A stretch of DNA of 64,000 nucleotides from the NCBI GenBank assembly GCA_022695795.1, contig MU404196.1:9451-73450 (forward strand), given 5' to 3'. The position numbers and the translations under genes are program-made. The notes under the pieces were generated by a model. It was not told where the DNA came from, ran no database searches, and was given only the letters and a program-made list of their open reading frames with translations. Of this stretch, positions 46,020-57,787 are shown piece after piece. Numbering within the stretch: position 1 is the first letter of the stretch; each line of letters opens with the position of its first letter. This DNA comes from Biscogniauxia marginata (lineage: Eukaryota; Ascomycota; Sordariomycetes; Xylariales; Xylariaceae).

Positions 46020-49000
46020 TCTGGGTTTTAGCGGTGAAAGTTCTTAAGTTTATTTATCAAATTCTTTAAATGTTTAAGTGGTTTTTAAGTGTTCTCTTTT
46101 GGTGGGTAGCCCTTTTACTTAACAAAATATTGTAGTTAACTTTCGATTCGTCTCGAATTTAATATCTTTTTTACTTCGTATTTATTAGGGTTTTCTTTAA
46201 ATTTTAGTTGGTTTTTTAGTATAACGTTATTTAGTACTGGTTTTAAAAGTGAAATATGAAATATAGGATATATTTTAAATCTTTTTAATAGTGTTAATTT
46301 ATAATTAATTTTCGAAATAACCTTTTTAATTTTATATAGTCCTAATTTCTTAAATTTAAGTTTTTTGCTAAGTCGCTTTGTTTTAATTTAAGGTGTTTTT
46401 AATGTTACGTCTTATCATTAACAAAGTAAGTAAATCATGTTTCTTCTTTTAAGAATTAGTCCTTTAATTCTTTTTTTATTATAATACTTTATTATTTTAT
46501 TTTAAATAAACTATAATTTTTTTTGTAGCCGTTATTATATTACTTAAATCTTTTCGGATAGTACTTTTATTCTCGGGGCCTCTGTTTCGACTCTTGGTGC
46601 TTCCGTGAGTTTAATTGGTTATCTTTAAACTTCCGCTTTTTACTTGTATATTGCCTTGTGTAGTGATATTTTCATGTTTTCGTTAATCGAAATGTTATAT
46701 GTTATTTAAGCTATTAATAATAACTTTACTTAGTTATTTATTTCTTAGTTAATATAACTTCGTAAATATTATTTCATTATTTAGTTTAGTTTTTTTGTTT
46801 ACCCGTTTATTTAGGGGTAATACATTATAAACAACTTTTATTTAATTCCTATTCGTTTTATTAGGCTGGTTCAAAATTTTGACGTAAATAACTTGTCTCT
46901 ATTTAAAATAACGCGTTTTAATAGCCTATATTTACTAACGTATTCTCTTAAAAAGTTAAAAACTAATTATTCTGCTATGCTCGATTCGTTAAATAGTAAG
47001 AAATAGGCGTATTTCGTGAGTCTATTAACAATTACCCATATGTTGTTATAATGTATTCCTATAGTAAGATCTTTTAACTTTAAAAGTTTCACTACAAAGT
47101 CCTATGCAATTATATTCCATGCTTTGTCAGGTATTTAAGTTAATTGTAATAATTTATATAGTTTATATCGTAATGCTTTAGCCTTATTATATATGTTATA
47201 ATTCTTCATAATTCTTTTAATTGTTTATCATATTCCTAGAAAGTCGAATTCTTTTTGAAGTCGTTTTATTGTTTTGAAAATCCCTTGGTAGCTATGTAGA
47301 GAATATTTATGAAATTCTTTAACGAATTCGTTTTGTACTTATTCTAATACGTATACTTTTTCCTTGTACGAGAGAAGTTCGTCGCTAGATCCTTATTAAA
47401 ACTATAATTATTTTTCTTTTTAATTGTAATTTTCCTTAAACCGTTATTTCTAGTTTCTTATTTTAATTCGCATGTAAATTAATATAATTAATTCGTTATT
47501 TTGTTGTTTAAATATTTAAATATCTCTTTTGTTAATTTTTAATTTATAATCTCCCTTTTTATTAAGAAGATCTATTTAGATATTTTCCTTTCCCCTGATA
47601 TATTAGATTCTAAAATTGAATTTAAACAAAAAGATTATTTAACGCTTATGTCTTTAATTAAGTGTTTGTGTTATTATAAATCGTGTAAGGTTTTTATGGT
47701 TTAAGTAAATATCGATAGGTTCCTTAGTTCCGCTAAGCCATGATTCTTATTCTTCTAGTGCTTTAATGATTATTAATAGTTCCTTGTCGTAAATTTAATA
47801 GTTTAATTTAACACTATATAATGCTTTGAATAGGTACGCAACTAGGTATCATTTTTTATTATTTTTTAGTTGCTTTAAGACTGCTTTAATAGCGAAATTT
47901 AAGGCGTTTATCCTTAGTCGTTTCTTTTTATTTTCGTTTAGAAGTTTATATATAACCTCACTAGTTATAACTTCCTTTAGCTGCTAAAAAGCCTGTTTAG
48001 CTTCTTTAGTGAAATGGAAAGCCTCTCTTGTTTTTACTAGGGTAGTTAATTCTGTTAATAGTTTAGTAATACGCTTAAAATCTTTAATGAGTTGTTTAAT
48101 ATAATTAATAAAGCCAAGAAATACGCGTATATTTATAACACTCCTAGGTTCTAGTTAATCCTTAATTACTGCTATTTTTCCCTTTTAAATGCGGATTTCT
48201 TCTAGACTTATTATAAACCCTAAATAGTTTAGTTTCTTGATATGCTATTTACTTTTAATTAGATGAACGAGTAGATTCGCCTTCTCCAGGGTTTTCAATA
48301 CTTGCTTTATATGTTTCTTATGCTTCTTCTCGTTTTTTAAGTAAATTAGTATATCATTTAAGTAAACAAATACAAATTTGTTTAGAAACTTGCGAAAAAC
48401 TATTATAATTATATATTAAAATATAACGAGTATATTAATAAATTTAAATAACATAACTTTATACTTATAATATCTATATATTATTTAAAAAGCTATATAT
48501 TATTTATGTTTTTTAGTCATTTTAATTATATAATATTTATTACGAAGGTTTAATATTATAAAGATTTAAGCTTTACTAATTTATCCTTTTATAAGTTTCA
48601 TTAGTGGTAACGAGTATTCGTTTTTCTTGGTTATTTTATTGAGGTGTCGGTAATTGATCACTCGTCGCCACACTAGGTTTTCTTCTTTATCGACACGTTA
48701 TTTTCCGTTTTTGTCGACTTTGGGTACCATAATTGCCGGGTATTTTAACGAGGATTCTAACTCTCGAATATATCCCTTATCTAGATCCTCTTAAATTCCC
48801 TTTTATAGTGCTTTTTATTTTTCTTGATTTATAAAATATATTAAGAATAATTTTGGTTATTTTCTTTTTTTAAAGTGGATTTAGTGATTTCATTAGCTAT
48901 GTTTTAGTAATTCTTTTTTTATTTTATTTTTAAATAATTTATAGAAATGAAGGTACTTACGCGGTACTCTTTTCGTTAAATTTTTAGGTTTAGTTACTCG

Positions 49001-51888
49001 AATTATATAAGCGATATGTTTCGTTTTTATATTTGTTTCTTTGGAGTTACTTGTGGTACTTATCTCGTAATTTATAGTGGTTAACTCCTCTTATTTTTAA
49101 TTTTAATGAAGCGTGTTTATCTCGAAATTTATTTGTGAATTACCTTTTTTAAGTTAATTCATTCTTAAGATTATATCGTGATTTAATATGTATATAATGT
49201 TAAGGATGACTTATTTAGAATGCCTTTAGATAGTTATCAAGAGAGGAATTATTTCTTTTAACACCTTACTATTCTCGTAACTAAATATGTTTCCTTTAAA
49301 GTTTTATAGTTTGTACGGATTTTATTTATATACTTATAGTATTTTGTCTTTTTAAGTTACCTTTATTGAAATATAACTTTTATTTACTCCTAAATTTATT
49401 AGGGCTTTATATTTTTTTTTATTATACTTAACTCTGGTTATAATAGTGTTATTAAGTCTCGATTGGACTTTATATAAGGACTTATTATTTATAGCTTCTC
49501 GCTGCTTTACTAGCGAGAGCCTTTGCCGTTTTTTGGTTTTCTACGTCTCTTCTCCTTTAGTTTTTTTTTAATTGTTATAACCCGGATGTCCTTTTATTTT
49601 TAGGCTTTCATAAAAGCGTGTTTCCAGCAATTATTACTTAAATAGTCTCTTTAATTACCTTTCACGTAATAAGGGGTGAGAGGTTTATCTTTTATATAAA
49701 ACCTTACATATTAAAACTTTAATTTTTTTTCGAGAGCCTTTTTATAACTTAAGTTTGTTTTATTAACTCGGAATTTCTTAAAGTTTTAAATTATCCTCGA
49801 ATAAAATAAATAATTATTAAGTTTATTTGCTAAAGGTATCTCGATGTCTTTCCTTAAATTTATATTAATTTTTAAAAGTTTTCCTTTTTTTTTGAGGTAT
49901 GTTTTAATAATTCGTTTATAGCCCTGTTTAGTCGCACGTGTTTTTGCTTGTTATTTTGTTAAGTATTTCCTTATAAAACTAAATAAACCGGTATCGTATT
50001 TAGTTCGTTTTTTGAGTTATTATGGAAAATATAATCCCTTTTATAATTCCCATAATTCTTCCTTAATCTCGTTTTCTTCGAAACCTGCTTCAAGTAAGTC
50101 GTGTACATCGCATGGTACCGAGGTATAACACATGCAACCCTTGGCAATTATTTCGTTACTTCTTTCGGAATCGAGGTGAAGATAACATGCTCGAGAAAAA
50201 TGTGGCTAACGTGGGGTATTATCGCAAATGCATTTATTTTCTTCCGTGTCGTCATTTTTTAGTTTTTGAGAATAATAGCCGGCTTTATCTTTAAAACTTT
50301 TGTGTACTTAATAGGCGTTATTAATATAAAAGCTTTAATAAACATTATAACTATTATTTATACAAAACCTTTAATTTAAGCTATTATGCTGGCTTTTTCC
50401 TTAATAGGTTTCGCATTTGTCGTTTTTATAGTGGTTTTAATGTAAATCACTATGGTTTGACTTAATTCCTAAGTCGTATTTTAACTTGTAGTTATCACAC
50501 ATGTATAATAATTCGCCTTCGTTATATCTTTATTTAGCTTATTTTAATGTAAAATATCCTAGATATAAGTGGTTATTCTTTGAATAGTCTTTGCGGTTAA
50601 CTTAATAAGATTTATAAACTCCTTTTATAAAGGTCTCCTTAATCTTTTCTGCTTTAATAATACCGATAATAAATACTTAGTTTATTTCTTCGTTATTTTT
50701 AAATTAAACCCTTGCCTCGGCGACTTTTTTCTCGGGTTAAAGAATCCCTCTTATTCTTAGTTCCTGTTTCTTAAGACTTCGGTATTCGTTTTTATAATAT
50801 CCTTTCTTTCTGCAATTAAAACACTTAATAGTTAATTTATTTCGTTTTTTTTGTTCCTTTTAAACAACGTTGATTTTAATAAGGTTTAACTTAGTTTTAG
50901 TGCTTTTCCTGGTTTTAATACCGCTTTTGTGATTTCCTCTTTTTAGCTAATCGCTATTCCTTCGTTATACCGTCTTTTTCTTTTTAAGGTACCGTTTAAA
51001 GTTCTCGTTATTAATGGTAATTGCCATTATAACGTAATTATTAAACTTTTTTAGGTTCCTTTCTTTATATAGGTTTATTTTATATAACTTATTCTTTATA
51101 TGGTTTTTTAATTCTTGATAAAACAAGTAATATAGGCTTTTAATAGGTAGTTATAATTAACTTGCGAGTTTCTTGAACTTAATAGCGTAATTTAAAGCCT
51201 TTTTATTTTGTCATAGTTTATGAAGTCGAGCTTCGGCTTGTTACTTGAGGATTAAATTACCGAATATAAACCTGAGTTGTTTTTTAAACTCCTTATAATT
51301 CTTGAAAACTTTTTTCGTGTTTTTTTGGGCGTTTAATCCGTTTTCTAGATGATTTTTTAATACTAGTTAAAACCAGGTTAAAGCGGTTCCGGCGAGGAGC
51401 TGGGATATCGTGAAAACCTTTTATTCCTTAGTAGTAATTGTTTTATAATAGAATCGTAAGTAGGTTTTAGCCTAAATTAAAAATCTTTTTAAATCGCTTG
51501 ATTTATTATATTTGCTAGGTGTAATTAGTTTAAAACCCTTTACGTCGGGGGTTATTATATTATTTTCGTTATTTGAGTTATTAAGGTCGCTATCGTTTAA
51601 GGGTGGTTACTTATCTTTAAGAGGTAGAAGTCGTTTTGCTTATTTGTTTTCTTTTTTAAGTATTTCTTTTTTCTCCTTTTCTTCTTCCTTAAATGATTTT
51701 TTTTGCTGGGCTTTTAAAATGTCCTCTTATGACTCTTTTTTAGCTATAACTATAATGAACTTTTATATTAGTTCTTTTAAACCTTTTAATTGTACCATAA
51801 AAAGACTTAAAGTTTTCGTTTAAGAGCTTGTTAATTGTTATTCTTTTATTTATTTATTTTTTTGTTGCTTTTTAGTTTTAGGGGGCAT
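46020..51888 (-). pseudogene. gag-pol of the nested element
   Basis: The gag start is ATG at 51888 (MPPKTKKQQK), followed by stops. The zinc knuckle at 50783-50823 keeps Cys 1, Cys 2 (CFNC) and has Tyr at the His and last Cys. The RT box Tyr-Leu-Asn-Asp at 48353-48364 sits in FVFVY..ILIYLKNEKK. The chromodomain-like end at about 46030-46135 keeps KGYPPKENT and KPLKHLKNLI with a stop at the expected Trp. Order and spacing match the left element. Protease, RNase H and integrase are presumably present but not marked individually. Confidence 0.85.
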
Positions 51889-51965
51889 GCTTGTCTTGGG
51901 ACTTGTTCGACTAAAAGTCCCTCTTTTTAAACTAATGTTAAGTACTAATTAAGGAGCTATTAAAA

Positions 51966-52472
51966 TGTGACGAACCTCCCTATATGTTCCTAGTTAGCTG
52001 ACTTCATAGGTAAGTACGTACTAGGTTTTCTTGATTTGAAGGTAATAATGGGTTAAGATTAGTTTAATTGATTTAGAATGTTATGTTCGTTAAAGAGGTT
52101 TCAAAGTACTTTCATTATAATATTAAAAAGTGACTATAGTTTTAGATTAATAATTAAGGAACTAGAATAAATAACTAAAAACAAGAGAAATCTTATCTTT
52201 TTTATATTAAATTTCCTTTTGGGATAATACTTAATATCCTTAATTATTCTCTCTCATTCTTTGTAAGAGCAACAGAGAATATAATTATTCTTTCTCACTC
52301 TTTATAAAAGCAATAGAGAATATAACTATTCTCTCTCGTTCTTTGTGAGAGTAACAGAGAATATAATTATTCTCTCTTATTCTTTGTGAGAGCCACAGAG
52401 AATGCTATTATATGTCACATGACCCGTGTTCACATGACCCTCCACCTTTCCAACCCCTGTTGGTTCGTAACA
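51966..52472 (-). repeat. 5' LTR of the nested element
   Basis: 507 bp, starts TGTGACGAACC and ends GGTTCGTAACA in plus coordinates; the two ends are near-perfect inverted repeats of 11 bases. It keeps more C/G than its partner LTR. It contains the 4 x 41-bp array at 52242-52403 and a TCACATGACC / TTCACATGACC pair. Confidence 0.92.
52242..52403. repeat. Four 41-bp tandem repeats in the 5' LTR
   Basis: Same array as in the partner LTR. Units differ by transitions only in most positions. The half-units (attctctctc .. gagagtaacagagaat) can pair with each other, so each unit could fold as a hairpin. Confidence 0.8.
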
Positions 52473-52477
52473 AGGGA

Positions 52478-53382
52478 CTAATTTTTAAGAGAAGAAATAT
52501 AGTTTATTTATTTCGTTAATAACAAAGCGTAATAACAAAAACGCCTTAAATTAAAATAAAACGGCTTAATAAAAAACTTAAGTTTAAAAAATTAAGACTA
52601 TATAAAATCAAGAAAGTTATCTCGAATATTAATTATAAATTAAAATTATTAAAAGAATCTAGAATATATTTAGTTTTTTATATATTGTTATTAAAATTAA
52701 TATTAAAAAACGCCTCGTTAAAAACCTGAAACGAGATTAAAAAAAAACTAAATAAATACGAGATAAAAAAATACTAAATTTAAAAAGGGTTAATAATTAA
52801 TTATAATATTTAGTTAAATAAAAAAGGTATTTATTAAAAGAAAATATATAAAAACTATTTAAGTACTTAATAAACTTAAAAGACGCGTTTAATAAGTTTT
52901 ATCGATAAAACCTAGATTAACTAAAAAGGCCTGGAAGTTAAAATCTTAATTTAAGAAAAATAAGTCGAAAAAGGGAACAATCTTAAAAATAACTTTAGTT
53001 TAATCGGCTAAGAATTATTATTTTAAGTAAAGGCGTTTTTACTTTTTCTTTAAACGTTTTTATTTTTTTAACTTTAGTTTTTCGAGTTTTTTTATAAAAG
53101 AAAAACCACGTTTTAACATTTTTAAACCCCTTTTTTATAAATACTTTTTTTGTTTACAAAAATAAGTAAAACGACTAGCGAGGGCTTAAAGCTCCTTTTC
53201 CGCTTTGCGATACTTGTTAGTAATACGATTTTTCTCGCGATTAAGATCCGCTAAATTAGACATTTTGATACTAAAACCGTCGTAATGATTACGAGCTTTA
53301 ACCGCATAATAAAAATATATTTTAAATTAAAACATTATAAAGTAACGAAAATCCATTTTAAAATAATAGGAATAAGGAAATA
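52478..53382 (+). pseudogene. Older pol fragment, right part, with chromodomain and antisense ORF
   Basis: Continues the fragment 44196-44847 exactly after the target site. It matches the left element from about 6190 onward. The chromodomain-like region is at about 52740-52940. On the minus strand, 53282-53374 holds the Zn2Cys6-like pattern CX2CX6CX8CX2CX7C with all six positions now Tyr codons. It is followed by a charged coiled-coil-like stretch (NLADLNREKNRITNKYRKAE) down to about 53000. This is the most heavily altered of the four antisense copies. Confidence 0.75.
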
Positions 53383-53473
53383 CCTTATAACTATATTAAA
53401 AACGTTTTTAATAAAGGTAATTAAACACAAACTAAGAATATACAAACTAATAATCCCCTTTTTATAATGTAAT
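53383..53473 (+). repeat. 5' piece of an LTR, subtype C
   Basis: Matches the first 90 bases of the solo LTR at 60740, including the tttttaataaaggtaattaa and caaactaagaatatacaaac words. It is cut at gtaat by the following LTR. It probably was the 3' LTR of the older element fragment at 52478. Confidence 0.65.
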
Positions 53474-53922
53474 TATTACGAACCAACTGGTTTAAAGGGA
53501 CCAAGGGACGGAACGGGTTAAGAATACCTCGAAATAAGCTTCTTAAAAGGAAGATGTAATGTAACATCACGTGACTAGGATCTTAATAAATCTAAGATCT
53601 AAAGAGAGTATTAATAACTAAATTTAAAGTGATTTAAAATCTAGTTAAATTTAATAGGTATTTAATATATTAAAGTAAAAAGTATAAAAAATAAAGAATA
53701 AATATAAGTAAATTAAAATTCTTTTTATATTTAATTATTAATTTAAAACTATAATTACTTTTTAATATTATAATAAAAATACCTTAAAATCTCTTTAACG
53801 AACAAGACATTATAAACCTCTTAAATTAATTTTAATTTATTATTACCTTTAAATCAAGAAAACCTAATACATATTCACTTATAAAGTTAGTTAACTAAGA
53901 ATACACAAAAAAGTTCGTTACA
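53474..53922 (+). repeat. LTR, subtype B (5' LTR of a plus element)
   Basis: 449 bp from TATTACGAACC to GTTCGTTACA. The subtype B marker (aaccaactggtttaaaggga) is close to its start. It is followed immediately by the internal start ttttaatagctc that also follows the other 5' LTRs in the window. Confidence 0.85.
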
Positions 53923-56730
53923 TTTTAATAGCTCTTTAATTAGTGTTTAATATTAATTCAAGAAAAAGGGACTCTCGGTTAAACCGTTTTAAGATAAGTA
54001 TACCCCTTAAAACTAAAGAGTAATAAGAAAAAAACAAATAAAAAAATAATAGTTAATAAGCTATTAAATAAAAGCTTTAAATTTTTTATAATATAATAAA
54101 AGGATTTTAAAAAACCAATACAAGAATTAATTATAATTATAACTAAAAAAGAGCCTTAAAAGAACACCTTTAAAGCTTAGCAAAACAAATCATCTAAGGA
54201 AGAAAAAAAAGAGAAAAAAACACCTAAAAAAGAAAATAAACAAGCAAAACAACCCTTACCTCCTAAAGATAAACAGCCAAAACCACTTTTAAACAATAGC
54301 GACCTTAACAACTTAAACGATAAAAACAATATAACGACCCCCGATATAAAAGATTTTAAACTAATTATACTTAATAAATATAATAAGTTAAGTAATTTAA
54401 AATGATTTTTAATTTAAGCCGGAACTTATTTACGGTTTTATTATAAAATAATTACTATTAAAAAATAAAGGGTTTTCACGATATTCTAGCTTCTTATTAG
54501 AACTACTTTAACCTAGTTTTAACTAGTATTAACAAATCACTTAAATAATAAACAAAACGTTTAAAAAGACATAAAAAAGGTCTTTAAAAATTATAAAGAG
54601 TTTAAAAAACAACTTAAGTTTATATTTAGCAACTTAATCCTTAAATAACAAGTTAAAGCTCGACTTCACAAATTATAACAAAACAAAAAGGCCTTAAATT
54701 ACGCTATTAAATTTAAAAAACTCGCAAGCTAATTATAACTACTTATTAAAAGCCTATATTACTTATTTTATTAAAAACTAAAAAACCATATAAAAATGAA
54801 TTATATAAAATAAATTTATATAAAGAAAAAAACCCAAAAAAGTTTAATAAATACGTTATAATAATAATAATTATTAATAACGAAAACTTTAAACGGTACC
54901 TTAAAAAAATAATATAGCGAAAAAACGGCGATTAGCAAAAAAAAGGAAATCATAAAAGCAGTGCCGAAACAAAAAAAAGCACTAAAACTAAATTAAACCT
55001 TATTAAAATCAACGCCGCTTAAAAAAAGCAAAAAACGCGAAATAAGTCGACTATTAAGTGTTTTAATTATAAAAAGAAAAAACATTATAAAAACGAATAC
55101 CGAAATCTCAAGAAACAAAAACTAAAAACAAAAGGAATTCCTTAACCGAAAAAAAAACCTTTAAAATAAGAATTTATTTCGAAAATAATAAAAAAGTAAA
55201 CTAAGTATTTATTATTACTACTATCAAGACAAAAAAAGACGAAAAAATCCCTATAAAAAAAGTAATAATATCCGTCAAAATTATAAAAGAAAAACTTATA
55301 AATATTACTTAAGATATTATCGCTTACTCGCTATAATTCATAAAAGTTATAAATGCTATTAAGTTAATCTCTAGAACTATCCAGAGCACGGTTACTTATA
55401 CTTAAAGTATTTCACGCTTAAACAAGCCAAATAAAAATATAACAAAAACGAATTATTATATAAATATAATACCTATAAATTAAGATACGACTTAAGAGTT
55501 AAGTCGGACTATAATGAATTACATTAAAGCCACTATAATAATAATAAATGCGAAATACATTAAAGAAAAAATAAATATAATAACTTACATTAAAAGTTTT
55601 ATATAAATAATAATTATAATGTTTATTAAAACTTAAACAATATTAATTAACTTAATAGGTTATTAAGTGAAAAACTTAAATTAAAGCTAAAAATAGTAAA
55701 ATAACTAAAAAGCGAAACATTTCAACTTAATAAAAATAAAATGATAAAATCACAAAAGGAATATATATCACTATATTAAAGCTTTTATATTAACAACGCT
55801 TATTAAATATATAAAAGCTTTAAAAATAAAACCAGTTATTATTCTTAAGAACTAGAAAGTAATAATATAAAAAAGAATAAATATATTTATAATAACGTTT
55901 CATAATAGTTACATTATTTTAAAACATGTTATTTTTACTTAAGTTCCGAAAAAAGTAACGAAATAATTATTAAGGGTTATATATATTACATTTTAATACC
56001 ATGCGATATATATAATTTACTTGAAACGGGTTTCGAAAAAAACGAAATTAAAAAAGAATTATATTTTTTATATTAGTTTGAAAAACGAGCTAAATATTAT
56101 ACTAGTTTATTCGGTTTTATAAAGAAGCACTTAATAAAATAACAAGTAAAAATACGTACGACTAAATTAAACTATAAACAAATCGTTAAAATATATATTA
56201 AAAAAGAAAAAAAGAGTCTAGAAATATTAAATTACCCTTAATAAATAAATCTAAGAATTATGCCTTTTATTCGAAGATAATTTAGAACTTTAAAAGGCTT
56301 CGAATTAATAAAAAAATAAACTTAAACTATAAAAAGGCCCTCGAAAAAGAATTAAAGTTTTAATATATAAAGTTTTATATAAAAAACAAACTTTTTACTC
56401 CTTATTACTTAAAAAATAATTAAAAAAACTATTTAAATAATAATTACTAAAAATACGCTTTTATAAAAGCCTAAGAATAGAAAAATATTAAGGCTGTAAC
56501 AACTTAAAAAAACCTAAAAAAGAAAAGACGTAAAAAACTAAAAAACGACAAAAGCTCTTGCTAATAAGGTAACGAGAAGCCATAAATAATAAGTCTTTAT
56601 ACGAAGTCTAGTTAAAACTTAATAATATTATTATAACTAAAATTAAGTATAATAAAAGGGAATATAAAGCCTTTATAAATTTAAAAGTAAATAAAAGTTA
56701 TGTTTTAACCGAGGTAACTTAAAAGAATAA
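53923..56730 (+). pseudogene. Internal (gag and 5' pol) part of a plus retroelement
   Basis: Aligns with the left element from 635 to about 3300. The gag start codon near 54000 is now ATA. The gag zinc knuckle at 55059-55100 has Cys replaced by Tyr at the second position. It ends at 56730, where another LTR starts; the rest of this element is not found in the window. Confidence 0.8.
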
Positions 56731-57483
56731 TATGACGAACCTCCTTGTGTATTCCTAGTTAATTAACTTCACAAGTAAATATGTACTGGGTTTTCTTAAT
56801 TTAAAGGTAATAGTGGATTAAGATTAGTTCAAGTGATTTATAATATTTTATTCGTTAAAGAGATTTCAAGGTATTTTCATTATAATGTTAAAAAGTAATT
56901 ATAATCTTAGATTAATAACTAAAAAACGAGAAACTAATTATATAAGAAATTTTAATTTATTTATATTTTTTTCTTTTATATAAAACAATTAAATCGGTGA
57001 ATCGCTCGTTACCCACTTATAATTCATCGAATTACCTTAAATTAATAAATCGCTTGTTATTTATTCTTGATTTACCGAATCACCTTTGTTTATATAACTT
57101 GTACGTGAAATCTATAACATTATTCTTCCCTTTTAAGGATCTTTGTCTTGAAGATAAAAAGGTCCTAAAAACCTTATTTATTATTCTTAATTTCCTTAAT
57201 TTTATTTTCTTTGTTATGTTTTACTATATAACTAAAAACCGAAAAGAAGTTATTTCGCGACGTATTGAGAAACTAATAAAAAATAGAGTTACTTTTTTAA
57301 AACTAATTATTTTAAACGGAAAAAAAGAAATGGCTTGTTTTTTTTGCGAATAATTTAAGAAGAAGTATATAGTTTTTAAAGACTTAAGCCATTGTTTGGA
57401 ATATATTCGTTTAAAACGCATTTATTATGACGTTTTTGGTATTTCGCGTAAAGGTGTAGTTAAAATTATTAAGTAATTTTAAA

Positions 57484-57787
57484 AAGTTAAAAAAGCTATA
57501 AATAAAGCGGTAATAACTATAAATAAAGCGGTAATAACTATAAATAAAGCGGTAATAACTATAAATAAAGCGGTAATAACTATAAATAAAGCGGTNNNNN
57601 NNNNNNNNNNNNNNNNNNNNNNNNNNNNNNNNNNNNNNNNNNNNNNNNNNNNNNNNNNNNNNNNNNNNNNNNNNNNNNNNNNNNNNNNNACTATAAATAA
57701 AGCGGTAATAACTATAAATAAAGCGGTAATAACTATAAATAAAGCGGTAATAACTATAAATAAAGCGGTAATAACTATAAATAAAAC
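57484..57787. repeat. 21-bp minisatellite containing the assembly gap
   Basis: Head-to-tail copies of a 21-base unit (ataaataaagcggt plus aataact): five before and five after the gap, the last with an altered end (aaaacgcgtcg). The unit length is three times seven, keeping the antisense frame. The copies are nearly identical although the surrounding DNA is heavily mutated. Confidence 0.9.
57596..57689. other. Assembly gap (94 N)
   Basis: N run inside the 21-bp repeat. The 94-base size does not keep the 21-base phase between the flanking units (the phase would need 88 or 109), so the size is probably an estimate and the true repeat number is unknown. Confidence 0.95.

Larger units (their letters stand above)
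44848..52472 (-). mobile_element. Younger Ty3/gypsy LTR retrotransposon nested in an older copy
   Basis: LTRs of 504 bp (44848-45351) and 507 bp (51966-52472) flank 6.6 kb of internal sequence. Both ends are TG..CA, and the target duplication aggga is exact (44843-44847, 52473-52477). The flanks join into one continuous older pol sequence when the element is removed. Minus orientation is shown by the gag start at 51888, the zinc knuckle at 50783-50823, the RT box at 48353-48364, chromodomain residues near 46060-46135 and a purine tract (minus strand) next to the left LTR. It keeps more C/G than other copies, so it is younger or less RIP-exposed, but it still has stops in every gene. Confidence 0.93.

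Noticed and set aside
53285..53467. 60-codon plus-strand open frame MITSFNR..
   Set aside because: It is the shadow of the RIP-mutated antisense ORF and of the LTR piece that follows.
57484..57787. CRISPR-like array
   Set aside because: Units are directly adjacent with no spacers, and the DNA is fungal.
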